A stretch of 64,000 nucleotides of DNA from Octadecabacter antarcticus 307 (GTDB lineage Bacteria; Pseudomonadota; Alphaproteobacteria; Rhodobacterales; Rhodobacteraceae): contig NC_020911.1 of NCBI RefSeq assembly GCF_000155675.2, positions 1,788,501 to 1,852,500 on the forward strand, read 5' to 3'. The translations under genes and the position numbers were made by a program. Of this stretch, positions 51,455 to 59,723 are shown piece by piece. Within the stretch, counting starts at the first letter, position 1, and every line of letters starts with the position of its first letter. The notes under the pieces are model-generated. The model had not been told where the DNA came from, searched no databases, and saw only the letters and a program-made list of their open reading frames with translations.

Positions 51455-52471
51455 ATGATCCTAATTAGACTAGAGGGAGTGCTTGAGGAAACGGAAGATG
51501 ACGTCGCACTGGTCCAGATTAAAAAAGGTAGCGCTGAGCTAGTTTTGGACCAGCCCTCACCACCATTTGCGATCATCAAATTGATTGAATATCTGGCAGG
51601 CGACATTGACCGCCTCGGTCCATCTCGGACGGCACCCGATAAATTGAATAAAGTTCAAGAAGGACTGTTTAAAGGTCAGATTAAGCAGAACCTCGTGGCT
51701 GGCCGAACGGTATCTTGGCGGCCCCATGCTAAGCTTGAACAGGAGCTGCTTGATCGGCTCTTCCGTACGAATGACGGCACCAAAAATGTTTACGCCCAAG
51801 TAGAAGGAATTTGGAAGCACCGCTTGGATGCAATCAATCATACTGAAGTGCACCAGCCCCCTCTTTCGGAGGAAGAGCGAGCGGCACGTGGGCTCGCTGA
51901 GGTTCGACAGGGAAGGCTGCCCAAGGCGAACAAGCCAAATGCTTGGAGTCGACGCTCAGAGTTCCCAGATCCGGGAGAACCATGGCAATACAAGAATGTG
52001 GGTCCAGAGTGGGTCAGGTTCCAGCTCCGATTTAGAAAGGTTCTTGAAATTGTTGAGGACACAAAGCGATCGGCGTTCAAACAGTCACGTATTTTGGTCT
52101 CAGAGTTGCACAATGGAATCGAACGTCTTGTTGAGCCAGAAAGAGCATTTGAAGCACTCAATAAGCGCAGCAGAAAGCCGGAATTTGTCTTTTCTGCCGA
52201 CCTCTCACTGATGTTTAACGATCACCGGGACAAAGGTGCGTTGATCACTAACGCCCGTTTGTGGATGGAGCGAGTTTCTGAGGCCCTGGAAAAGGAGGAC
52301 AAGCTCGCTCGCACGGATGATATGGTCGCCGTAGCAGTCGAGCGCTCTGGAATGTCGAAAACCGCTGCAGGCAAGGCATATGTAGGCAGCAATGTGCGCA
52401 ACAGGGGCGCAAAACGGAAATCTGGAGAGAGATATATCAGCATCGAAAGGTTGAGAGGACTGATCCCCTAG
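51455..52471 (+). CDS. hypothetical protein of replication module
   Basis: Protein of 338 residues from the ATG at 51455 (a GTG two codons upstream is also possible). The N-terminal 70 residues look like a small beta domain (ILIRLEGVLEETEDDVALVQIKKGSAELVL), and the rest is charged and helical, ending in a possible helix-turn-helix (DDMVAVAVERSGMSKTAAGKAYVGSNVR). No family is recognised. It lies 96 bases before the AlpA-like gene, on the same strand. Confidence 0.7.
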   Translation: MILIRLEGVLEETEDDVALVQIKKGSAELVLDQPSPPFAIIKLIEYLAGDIDRLGPSRTAPDKLNKVQEGLFKGQIKQNLVAGRTVSWRPHAKLEQELLDRLFRTNDGTKNVYAQVEGIWKHRLDAINHTEVHQPPLSEEERAARGLAEVRQGRLPKANKPNAWSRRSEFPDPGEPWQYKNVGPEWVRFQLRFRKVLEIVEDTKRSAFKQSRILVSELHNGIERLVEPERAFEALNKRSRKPEFVFSADLSLMFNDHRDKGALITNARLWMERVSEALEKEDKLARTDDMVAVAVERSGMSKTAAGKAYVGSNVRNRGAKRKSGERYISIERLRGLIP

Positions 52472-52566
52472 CCGAAACAGGAAGGGGGTATCTGTTCCCG
52501 TAGGTATTATCCGACTCGCCGAAATGCTGAACTTGGTCTGCATGCTATTACATGTGGAGTTCAAAA

Positions 52567-52770
52567 ATGAGCAGCAAAAACAGAGATGATGAACGGCTTC
52601 TGAGCCGTGACGAGGTCGAAGAGCGCTTTGGCGTAACAAAGCGGTTTCTCGAGTTATGCGTGATCGATGGGAAGGGCCCCAAGCTGATCAAGATTGGTCG
52701 GTGTGCCCGCTATCGTCCGTCCGACGTCAGGGCCTGGATCGTAGCCCAAGAAGTGGGGAAATCGTCATGA
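52567..52770 (+). CDS. AlpA-like helix-turn-helix protein
   Basis: Protein of 67 residues from the ATG at 52567, with GGAG 7 bases upstream; an ATG at 52552 lacks this. RLLSRDEVEERFGVTKRFLELCVIDGKGPKLIKIGRCARYRPSDVRAWI is a complete winged helix of the excisionase/AlpA group. It overlaps the ATPase gene by 4 bases (ATGA). The role is probably regulatory or excision-directing for this second island module. Confidence 0.8.
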   Translation: MSSKNRDDERLLSRDEVEERFGVTKRFLELCVIDGKGPKLIKIGRCARYRPSDVRAWIVAQEVGKSS

Positions 52771-54527
52771 GTAACCAAAGCGAGTCCCTAGCGAACAACG
52801 GTGTTCGCACTACAATTGACAACCCGCGCTCCAATACCGTGCCTACTGACGTTGTTATGGAATTGGCGATTTGCCCCATTACCCCACTTGGTCAAAAAGG
52901 GGGGGAGTACTTCTTCATTTCAGCCAGCGGCGAGTTGCGCCGTATGAAGGCTGAGGCTTTAGAGACAGGGCGAGGCGTTCGGGCTCTGCTGAGTGGCTTC
53001 AGCACAGCGATCGATGCGTGGTGCGTCAAAAACTTTCCACAGCAAGATGGCGGATGGTCACCACGTGAGGCCGGTCGATGGATAATAGATCAATGCAATG
53101 GAAGAGGTGTTTTTGATCCAGATTCCGCAGATGTTCGGGCTGTAGGTGTCTGGAGAGACGACGAAGGGAAAGCGATCGCACATTGTGGGAACCATCTTGT
53201 TCAACCTCAAGGACGGTCCCTTGCTCCATCGGAGCACAGAGGAAAGTGTATAATGATCGGCGCGGCGCCGATTACCCCACCTGACATCAGCTTGATTGAT
53301 CCAGAGGAAGTTGAGTTTCTTCTTTCGGAGCTGAAGGCACTCTGGGGATGGAAACGGGATGTTGATGCAGACATCTTCTTCGGATGGGTCGCGGCAGCGA
53401 GCCTTGGCGGGTTTCCTGCTTGGCGGTCTCATCTGTACGTCTATGGCAGCCGCGGAAGTGGAAAGTCGAAGCTGATAGAGCTTGTCGCAGGATTATTAGG
53501 AGAGTTTGGGGGCAATGTCCTAAACGATGCGACAGAAGCCGGGATTAGACAGTCTCGTAATAATCAAGCCCGTCCAATTCTAATTGATGAATTTGAGCCA
53601 GACCAAGGCACGCGCAATGGGTCCAAGCAAGACAAAATGTTTGCGCTGTTTCGCCGAATGTCTGGGGGAGAAGGCGGTCGAGTTTCGCGCGGCGGCGCTG
53701 ATCATTCCGCAGTCTCATTCCGGACTCTCGGGGCAGCATATGTGACTTCGATAAATCACATTCAGCTTGAACCACAAGACCGATCGCGGTTTGTGATGAT
53801 AGACTTGGGGCACTTGCCAACCACGTCAGATCCCCTTCAAACGATGTCAAGGTTGGCGGCATTTGAGAAATCTGTCCGCGCACTCTCTTCTCGGCTGAGA
53901 GGCTGTATTCTCGCCAAGAGTGGGCGTTGGGACAAGACCCACTCAGTCATTGCTGCAGCAGCCCGTGCGCAAGGAGCAGATGCGAGGCAAGCTGACACCG
54001 CTGCAACGATCCTTGCTGGACGTGACTTGGCCCTATTCGGGGGCGATGTTGACCAGGGGAGATTGCGTGACTTGCTGCCGATCTTGAAGGAGTTAATGCG
54101 CGATGCTGAGGATTCTGGAGTGAGCTCAGAGGGAGATGACGCGTTAGATTTCTTGCTCAGTACCTCATTAAATTTGGATCACGGGTTAAAGCGGACGATT
54201 GGCGAACTCTTAATGTCTGCAATTGATCAGGGCACGGTCACAGAAGTTGAAGATGCGGGCGCGGCCCTTAGTCGAGTTGGTGTGTATGTTTTGCCCAAGA
54301 AGAGGAACGTTGGAGTTCGATTGGGACGAACAACGCCCGTCGCCACGCTCTATGTCGGTACGAAGTGGCAAAATGGAGCACACGTATCTGCTCTATTGAA
54401 AATTGAGGGTGTTTTCCGCCCCAAAGATTCAATTCGTGTTGGGAAAAACCAACAGCACCGATTGGTCCTCATCCCGTATGATCTGATACTAAACACTTCC
54501 GGCGAAGGTGACGACGAATTCTATTGA
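52767..54527 (+). CDS. D5/primase-helicase-like AAA+ ATPase
   Basis: Protein of 586 residues from the ATG at 52767. Walker A GSRGSGKS is at residues 227-234, Walker B PILIDEFE at 270-277, and a sensor-like TSINHIQLEPQDRSRFVMIDL lies near residue 345, with Arg finger candidates there. This resembles the superfamily-3-like helicase part of phage and satellite replication proteins (D5/VapE-like). The N-terminal 180 residues have no clear primase motif. Cotranslated with the AlpA-like gene; together they look like the core of a phage satellite or integrated plasmid. The frame is open further upstream but the overlap start is preferred. Confidence 0.8.
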   Translation: MSNQSESLANNGVRTTIDNPRSNTVPTDVVMELAICPITPLGQKGGEYFFISASGELRRMKAEALETGRGVRALLSGFSTAIDAWCVKNFPQQDGGWSPREAGRWIIDQCNGRGVFDPDSADVRAVGVWRDDEGKAIAHCGNHLVQPQGRSLAPSEHRGKCIMIGAAPITPPDISLIDPEEVEFLLSELKALWGWKRDVDADIFFGWVAAASLGGFPAWRSHLYVYGSRGSGKSKLIELVAGLLGEFGGNVLNDATEAGIRQSRNNQARPILIDEFEPDQGTRNGSKQDKMFALFRRMSGGEGGRVSRGGADHSAVSFRTLGAAYVTSINHIQLEPQDRSRFVMIDLGHLPTTSDPLQTMSRLAAFEKSVRALSSRLRGCILAKSGRWDKTHSVIAAAARAQGADARQADTAATILAGRDLALFGGDVDQGRLRDLLPILKELMRDAEDSGVSSEGDDALDFLLSTSLNLDHGLKRTIGELLMSAIDQGTVTEVEDAGAALSRVGVYVLPKKRNVGVRLGRTTPVATLYVGTKWQNGAHVSALLKIEGVFRPKDSIRVGKNQQHRLVLIPYDLILNTSGEGDDEFY

Positions 54528-55014
54528 ATGTCACAACACATGTCCCAAGTAACGGGCTGATTATTATAGGAAGTTTTGTAATGGGACAGATGGGACCGTT
54601 CTTAGACTTATGCAAACCCCTATGATCTTTTCTCTCCCCTCCACCAATACTCCCCTTCTATTGGTAGTAAGTGTAGAGGTAGAGATTAAGTGAACATTTT
54701 CAGGGACGTAGTTGGGACATTCAGCTGTCCCACCTGCGTCCCAAAGTCCCAACGCAGTTGGATGTCCAATAGGGTGATCGCCCCTAGCGTTAGGATCACG
54801 TGATGCCAATTGTGATCAAGATGACTGATGCGGTTTCCCATTTGGGTCCTTCCTGGGCTCTTTCTACACAGGGGGAATTCGCATCCCGTTACGTACGACA
54901 AACGGAAATTTCGTTGGCTTGTGGTTAGGGTTGTTGTTGTTTTTGGTTGCTGCGGCGATGATGCGTGTGCTGCTTTGCTGACAACGAAGATGGCATCAGC
55001 GCATGACGACTTAC
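54528..55014. other. gap after the D5-like gene
   Basis: AT-rich, with no supported gene. No attachment sequence is recognised. Confidence 0.4.
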
Positions 55015-55171
55015 TTAGATACCGATCACGTGGGTGCCCTTCTTCCGCAAAAGATGGAGCATGAGCAGAGCTGAATATCCTGTTGCGCAAGGTGAGATGG
55101 CGAAGCTGAAACGGCTGAAGTACAGGGTCAGCTGTTTTCGAGGTCGTGAGCTCGCTTGGCGGTGTCCTCAT
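55015..55171 (-). pseudogene. N-terminal fragment of an NADH:flavin oxidoreductase
   Basis: On the minus strand the frame reads LQPFQLRHLTLRNRIFSSAHAPSFAEEGHPRDRYL, which is the start of the Old Yellow Enzyme-like family close to dimethylamine dehydrogenase and stachydrine-demethylase proteins (RNRI.S..HAP..AE.G.P..RY). After about 50 residues the similarity stops. Only the 5' end of the gene is left. It starts 2 bases after the neighbouring hydrolase gene, so both may once have been one operon. Confidence 0.65.
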
Positions 55172-55172
55172 C

Positions 55173-55985
55173 TCAGTCACGACGATCAAGCATTGCAGCA
55201 ACGATTGCCTCTGGTGCGTCTTCCTGCACGAGGTGCCCGGCGTCAGGAATGCGCGTTATCTTACCACCTGCGATGAGGTTTGCGAACTCTTGACCACGCT
55301 CAAACGGGATCCAGTCATCTTTGTCGCCCCAAAGCACGCGGACGTCGCAATCCATTGGGCCATAGCCATCTTGCACTTCATCCGTCTGGACCTGATCCAT
55401 TTGAGCGATCTGACGATAAAACGCAGGTTGGCCAATGTCTCCAAGCCAAGGTTTCATATATACCCTAAGCGCTTCTTCGGAGAGGGGCCGGTGGGCTGCT
55501 GTCTGAAGATACGCGCGTAGAAGAGCATCGTGCATGTAGGCGGGCATTCCAGCGAAGGCAACCTCGTGTTCGCGCACATGGGCAACAAAGGGTGATCCCC
55601 ACGGGCGTACAACGACCGCATCGAAAATCGTTAGGCGAGAGTATCTCAGGCCATCGATGTGCCAGGCCCGCATTGCTGTCGCACCGCCGAAATCATGTGC
55701 CAATACTTCTGGCCGCTCCAAGTTCCAATGTTTAAACAGCGCTGAGAGTAGCCCGTTTTGGACGTTCAAGGAGACGTTTTGATCATCTCGCTTTTCCGAT
55801 TCTCCATAACCAATCAAGTCGAAAAAATACAACGTAAATCGGGAGCTCAGTAGGGGGGCGATGCGTCGCCAGACTTGCGAGGAGAAAGGCGTGCCGTGCA
55901 AGAGAACGAGTGGTGGGCCGCGGCCAGTTTTCCCCCATGCCACTTGGTTCCCATTTTGAGTGAAGGTGTTTTGGAGCTGTAACAT
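55173..55985 (-). CDS. alpha/beta hydrolase (epoxide hydrolase/dehalogenase type)
   Basis: Hydrolase of 270 residues. The oxyanion motif is HGTPFSS at residues 30-36, the nucleophile is Asp98 in AHDFGG (Asp rather than Ser, as in epoxide hydrolases and haloacetate/haloalkane dehalogenases) and the His lies in DAGHLVQEDAPE near residue 248. No signal peptide. It is divergent from an ArsR-type regulator with 66 bases between starts, which probably controls it. The substrate is unknown. Confidence 0.88.
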   Translation of the reverse strand: MLQLQNTFTQNGNQVAWGKTGRGPPLVLLHGTPFSSQVWRRIAPLLSSRFTLYFFDLIGYGESEKRDDQNVSLNVQNGLLSALFKHWNLERPEVLAHDFGGATAMRAWHIDGLRYSRLTIFDAVVVRPWGSPFVAHVREHEVAFAGMPAYMHDALLRAYLQTAAHRPLSEEALRVYMKPWLGDIGQPAFYRQIAQMDQVQTDEVQDGYGPMDCDVRVLWGDKDDWIPFERGQEFANLIAGGKITRIPDAGHLVQEDAPEAIVAAMLDRRD

Positions 55986-56051
55986 TCCGGCCTCTTGATC
56001 TGTTGATACACAGTTTATATAATAGGATTTATGCTATATAGGAGTCAAGCT

Positions 56052-56351
56052 ATGAACGAGATCACAAAAGCGCTTTCAAGTCAGAGGCGGCAGCAAGTTC
56101 TCAAATGGCTTTTGGACCCCGTTACAAATTTTCCAGCTCAGCATACTGGCGATCTCGAAAAAGACGGTGTTTGCGTTGGTTTCATCGCAGACAAACTTGG
56201 CATAGCGCAGCCTTCAGCGACCTCCCATATGAAAATTCTGCAAGAAGCAGGCCTTGTTATGCCTACCCGCATTGCACAATGGACCTTCTACAGGCGGGAC
56301 GAAGTCGGGATCGAACATGCGCGGTCTGTTCTAGGCAGTATTTTGTCTTGA
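56052..56351 (+). CDS. ArsR-type winged-helix regulator
   Basis: Regulator of 99 residues from the ATG at 56052, with AGGAG 9 bases upstream. The winged helix is GVCVGFIADKLGIAQPSATSHMKILQEAGLV, followed by the wing RIAQWTFYRRDE. The N-terminus ITKALSSQRRQQVLKWLLDP is the usual first helix. No metal-binding Cys pair, so it is probably a metal-independent member. Divergent from the hydrolase gene. Its 3' end is 32 bases from the IS21 scrap. Confidence 0.88.
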   Translation: MNEITKALSSQRRQQVLKWLLDPVTNFPAQHTGDLEKDGVCVGFIADKLGIAQPSATSHMKILQEAGLVMPTRIAQWTFYRRDEVGIEHARSVLGSILS

Positions 56352-56383
56352 CGAAGTGGTAACATGAGTGTGGTGCTCTAAAC

Positions 56384-56470
56384 CGTAAACGCACAGCAAT
56401 AATGGGCCACAGAAACGGCTGCGACATAGCGCAGTTGTAGCGGAGTAAAATTCCGCCAGTTTGTGTCCTT
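56384..56470 (+). mobile_element. orphan left end of the IS21 element
   Basis: Identical except for one base to 2212-2298 in the complete element, including GTAGCGGAGTAAAATTCCGC. The outermost bases (TGTA) are changed or lost. It is cut on the right by the IS6 element at 56471, and no istA sequence follows. Confidence 0.85.
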
Positions 56471-57288
56471 GGTACTGTCAGAGCAAAATCGGTTGAGGCG
56501 GGCAGGGTGAGCAATTAGCGTTTCTAGATGACAAAACGCAGCCCTTTTCGCTACTTCAAGACGAGCCCCGAGATCATCCGTCTGGCCGTGATGATGTATG
56601 TCCGTTTCCCGTTATCGCTTCGGAATGTGGAGGATCTGTTGCACGAACGCGGGATCGATATCAGCTATGAGACGGTTCGATTTTGGTGGAACAGATTTGG
56701 CCCGCTGTTTGCCGCTGAGATCCGTAAAAATAGGGTCAGCCAGATGCGCGCATATTCAAATTGGCAGTGGCACTTGGATGAGGTGTTCGTGAAGATCAAC
56801 GGCGAGACGCACTATCTTTGGCGGGCTGTGGATCACGAAGGGGAAGTCCTGGAAAGCTTTGTCACTAAGCGCCGTGATCGCAAAGCAGCCTTCAAATTTC
56901 TCAGGAAAACCATGATACGCCATGGTAGCGCAGATGTCTTCGTTACCGAGAAGCTACGTTCCTACGGCGCGGCGATGAAGGTGATTGGCAATGTGGACAA
57001 ACAGGAAACCGGCCGCTGGCTCAACAATCGAGCCGAGAATTCACACCAGCCATTTAGGCGAAGAGAGCGAGCCATGCTTCGATTTAGGCGGATACGAAGT
57101 TTGCAGAAATTCGTATCCGTCCACGCTTCTGTTCACAACCATTTCAACCAAGAGCGCCATCTCTACAACCGATCAAATTTCAAGCTGAACCGCGCCGCTG
57201 CTCTTACCGAGTGGCGCAGTCTTGGCGTATCCTAACGAATTAAGATTGCTGGAAAAATGAGACTGGCTCGCTTTTGTCTGACAGTACC
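56471..57288 (+). mobile_element. IS6-family insertion sequence
   Basis: An 818-bp element with terminal inverted repeats GGTACTGTCAGA at both ends and one transposase gene. The 8 bases outside (GTGTCCTT and CATTAAAG) do not match, so no target duplication exists. Replicative IS6 elements cause adjacent deletions, which would explain why the left flank is an IS21 end and the right flank is a headless DUF3987 gene. Confidence 0.9.
56528..57235 (+). CDS. IS6-family transposase
   Basis: DDE transposase of 235 residues, full length. N-terminal FKTSPEIIRLAVMMYVRFPLSLRNVEDLLHERGI and the first catalytic acid in NWQWHLDEVFVKI match the family, and the third acid is Glu in NRAENSHQPFRRRE. The second catalytic position, normally Asp in TDKLRSY, is Glu141 (TEKLRSYGAAMK, codon GAG at 56948). 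Such a change usually stops activity in DDE enzymes, so this copy may be inactive. No other damage is seen. Confidence 0.92.
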   Translation: MTKRSPFRYFKTSPEIIRLAVMMYVRFPLSLRNVEDLLHERGIDISYETVRFWWNRFGPLFAAEIRKNRVSQMRAYSNWQWHLDEVFVKINGETHYLWRAVDHEGEVLESFVTKRRDRKAAFKFLRKTMIRHGSADVFVTEKLRSYGAAMKVIGNVDKQETGRWLNNRAENSHQPFRRRERAMLRFRRIRSLQKFVSVHASVHNHFNQERHLYNRSNFKLNRAAALTEWRSLGVS

Positions 57289-57946
57289 CATTAAAGAGCT
57301 TCTCAACCTCGAATTGCGCATTCATCCGGAGACACGGGCGGATCTTGACCCTCGCCAGTTGAAACTGTCTGAACACGCGCGCTCAAAACTTGAAGAGTTC
57401 TATGATCGTGTTGAGCACGCCTCAAATATCGGCGAGGCATTTGAGTACATGACTGGGTTTGCGGCAAAGGCCCCTGAAATGGCTGTGAGGATCGCTGGCG
57501 TGCAGACGCTTTATGCAGACGAGCATGCGACTGAGATTACTGAAGAGTTGATGTCAAATGGGATCGCTATGATGGATTGGTATCTGTCAGAGACGCGACG
57601 TATTTCAGATACTGGCCGTCCAAACGATGAACTCTGTGCGGCCGAAGAATTAAGGCTGTGGTTGGTTAACAGATGGACTGAAGAGTTCATCGACAAGCGC
57701 ACCATGATGAAGAATGGCCCCGGTCATCTACGTGATGGCAACACACTGAGCATCTGCATCATAAAGCTTGTGGAGCACGGCTGGCTAGTTTGCGGGACTG
57801 GGCGGCAGATCGTGAATGGGGTCAATAGCATGACATTCTGGCGTGTAGTTTGTCCGGGTAGTGGCGGTATGAACGCCGCTGGTATCGCACGCGTTCGAGC
57901 GTGCTTTGAAAACGCAGAAGAACTCTTGCCGATTGGCCATGGCTGA
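57289..57946 (+). pseudogene. C-terminal part of a DUF3987 protein cut by IS6
   Basis: The frame continues from inside the IS6 right end (ATG 57257), but the native protein begins at 57289. It encodes about 218 residues: LNLELRIHPETRADLDPRQLKLSEHARSKLEEFYDRVEHA... then AAKAPEMAVRIAGVQTLY... and ...IDKRTMMKNGPGHLRDGNTLSICIIKLVEHGWLV..., the C-terminal half of DUF3987 (YfjI-like) helicase/primase-like proteins of islands. The ATPase half is lost. Decayed tandem pieces of the same tail are at 45600-46256. Confidence 0.7.
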
Positions 57947-57967
57947 AAGCTGCCTTGTATCTTTGGC

Positions 57968-57987
57968 ACGATCCTCGCGAGGATCGT
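57968..57987. terminator. 20-bp perfect palindrome after DUF3987 fragment
   Basis: ACGATCCTCGCGAGGATCGT is a perfect palindrome 21 bases after the stop codon. TTAT follows, but there is no long T-run, so it is a weak terminator candidate or a bidirectional one shared with the Rid-family gene on the other strand. Confidence 0.5.
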
Positions 57988-58073
57988 TATTGCAGTTGCC
58001 GCAGCCGTACTTAGCGACCATTCCCATAAGGCTGTTCCATGTCTTTTTTCCAGCTCGGCAAATGCTTTTTTGA

Positions 58074-58466
58074 TCAATTTGGAATAGCTGCAGTAGCCTC
58101 AACTTCAACGAGAAATGCGGGATGCGTAAATCCGACGACAATGACCAAGGTGGAAGCTGGCAGGGCAGGAACCGCAGCCAACCACCGGTCTCGGACAGCC
58201 ATATAGGCAGGAAAGTCATCACGCGTGGTCACAAAGGCATTCAGTCGAACAACATTCTCTGGGCCAGCGTTTGCCACCTTTAAAATGGCCGTGATGTTGG
58301 CAAAACAGATCTCAGCCTGTGCTTCAGCATCTTTTGGGATGGAACCATCTGCCGCCATACCCAATTGACCAGAGGTGACCAGCAGCTGCCAATTCGGATT
58401 AACAAGACATCCATGTGAATATTCCCCAAAAGGCTTTGCGATCTTGTTTGGTGTCAGTGCGTGCAT
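58074..58466 (-). CDS. Rid-family (RidA/YjgF-like) protein
   Basis: Protein of 130 residues of the Rid superfamily, which hydrolyses reactive enamines or imines. Fold signatures: YSHGCLVNPNWQLLVTSGQLGM, then AQAEICFANITAILKVANAGPENVVRLNAFVTTRDDFPAYMAVRDRW and LVEVEATAAI. The archetypal Arg in the P-x-R-(S/T) loop is missing: here PALPASTLVIV. That places it with the Rid4-7 groups rather than with true RidA. Divergent from the binding protein gene with 200 bases between, and likely part of the same catabolic locus. Confidence 0.88.
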   Translation of the reverse strand: MHALTPNKIAKPFGEYSHGCLVNPNWQLLVTSGQLGMAADGSIPKDAEAQAEICFANITAILKVANAGPENVVRLNAFVTTRDDFPAYMAVRDRWLAAVPALPASTLVIVVGFTHPAFLVEVEATAAIPN

Positions 58467-58498
58467 TGTTTACCCCATATTTTATAATAATTTGCCAT
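58454..58498 (-). CDS. possible 14-residue leader peptide overlapping the Rid gene start
   Basis: On the minus strand AGGAGG stands 5 bases before an ATG (58498) that opens a 14-codon frame, MANYYKIWGKQCTH, ending inside the Rid gene 8 bases past its ATG. The Rid ATG has its own weaker GGGGT. The strong site suggests that the short frame is translated and may couple or attenuate translation of the Rid gene. It could be chance. Confidence 0.35.
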   Translation of the reverse strand: MANYYKIWGKQCTH

Positions 58499-58666
58499 TG
58501 AAACCTCCTGAAATAAAGAAAAAGTGCGTAGGACGGAGGCATAAAACTTTTTTTCGGTCATTTTTTAGGCAATGGATGTCACTTCGCCTACACCACGACC
58601 CAATCTAGGTTGAAATTCTATTTAATCTTCGAAAAGCTTGAGGAAATTAAACACCAGGAGCTTCCG

Positions 58667-59668
58667 ATGAAATTGAAATTATTTGCGGCCATGACAATAA
58701 ATATGGTTGCTACAACAACGCTCGCTGACAGCCACACAGAAACAGTGGTCTTTGGAACAAACTGGTTAGCACAGGCCGAGCACGGTGGTTTTTATCAATC
58801 TGTTGCGGACGGCACCTATGCTGCATGCGGGTTGGACGTCGAAATTTTACCTGGTGGACCACAGGTTAATAATCGCGCGCTGATGCTTGCCGGCAAAATG
58901 GATTTTCATATGGGGGGTGATATGCTTCAAGCCTTCAATGCGGTTCAGCAGGGTATTCCTGTCGTGGTGGTTGGGGCCACGTTCCAAAAACATCCACAGG
59001 TTATAATTGCACATCCTGGTAAGGCGGAAACATTCGAAGACCTTAAAAATTTAACCCTTTTGATTGGGGATAATGGATTCACAAGTTATTATCAGTGGAT
59101 GATAAATGAATATGGGTTTACCGCCGAACAGCGTGAGCCTTACACGTTTAACGCAGCACCCTTTCTTGCAGATGAAACAAAGGGGATGCAGGGTTTTCTT
59201 TCGTCTGAACCCTACGCGATTGAAAAAACAACAGGTATGAAGCCGGATGTCTTCTTGATCGCCGACGCGGGCTTTTCATCTTACGCCACTACAATTGAAA
59301 CAATGGCTGACACTATCGCCACGCGCCCAGATGCGGTGTCTTGCTTTGTCGAAGGCTCTGCGAAGGGATGGTACAATTTCCTGTACGGTGAGAACGCTGG
59401 AGCGAGACAGCTTATTCTTGAGGCCAACCCCGATATGACCGCCGACAAAATTGACTTTGCCATCATGATGATGACCGAAAATGGCATTGTGGACTCCGGT
59501 GACGCGCTTGAAACAGGTATCATGACAATCAATCCAGACGTCATTTCCGACTTCTATGACAAGATGGTTGAGGCTGGAGTGATCGAAAGCGGGATCGATA
59601 TTTTGACAGCCTACACAACTGATTTTGTTAATAATGGTGTTGGCATGGATCTCAAACCAACGAACTAA
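58667..59668 (+). CDS. periplasmic binding protein (NMT1/THI5-like)
   Basis: Solute-binding protein of 333 residues from the ATG at 58667 (AGGAG 6 bases upstream). Signal peptide MKLKLFAAMTINMVATTTLA then DSHTETVVFGTNWLAQAEHGGFYQSVADGTYAACGLDVEILPGGPQ, the NMT1/THI5 start that in relatives binds pyrimidine precursors or other heterocycles. MLAGKMDFHMGGDM is another family block. First gene of an operon with ATPase, permease, amidohydrolase and oxidase. Confidence 0.9.
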   Translation: MKLKLFAAMTINMVATTTLADSHTETVVFGTNWLAQAEHGGFYQSVADGTYAACGLDVEILPGGPQVNNRALMLAGKMDFHMGGDMLQAFNAVQQGIPVVVVGATFQKHPQVIIAHPGKAETFEDLKNLTLLIGDNGFTSYYQWMINEYGFTAEQREPYTFNAAPFLADETKGMQGFLSSEPYAIEKTTGMKPDVFLIADAGFSSYATTIETMADTIATRPDAVSCFVEGSAKGWYNFLYGENAGARQLILEANPDMTADKIDFAIMMMTENGIVDSGDALETGIMTINPDVISDFYDKMVEAGVIESGIDILTAYTTDFVNNGVGMDLKPTN

Positions 59669-59723
59669 AGTAATTTGCACCTAAGAGCGTGCTTGCTGTC
59701 AGGCTAAGATTGGAGTTTTTCAC

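Noticed and set aside
58467-58666. TPP riboswitch upstream of the THI5-like binding protein
   Set aside because: The conserved CTGAGA and ACCTGATC-type segments are not found in the 200-base leader.
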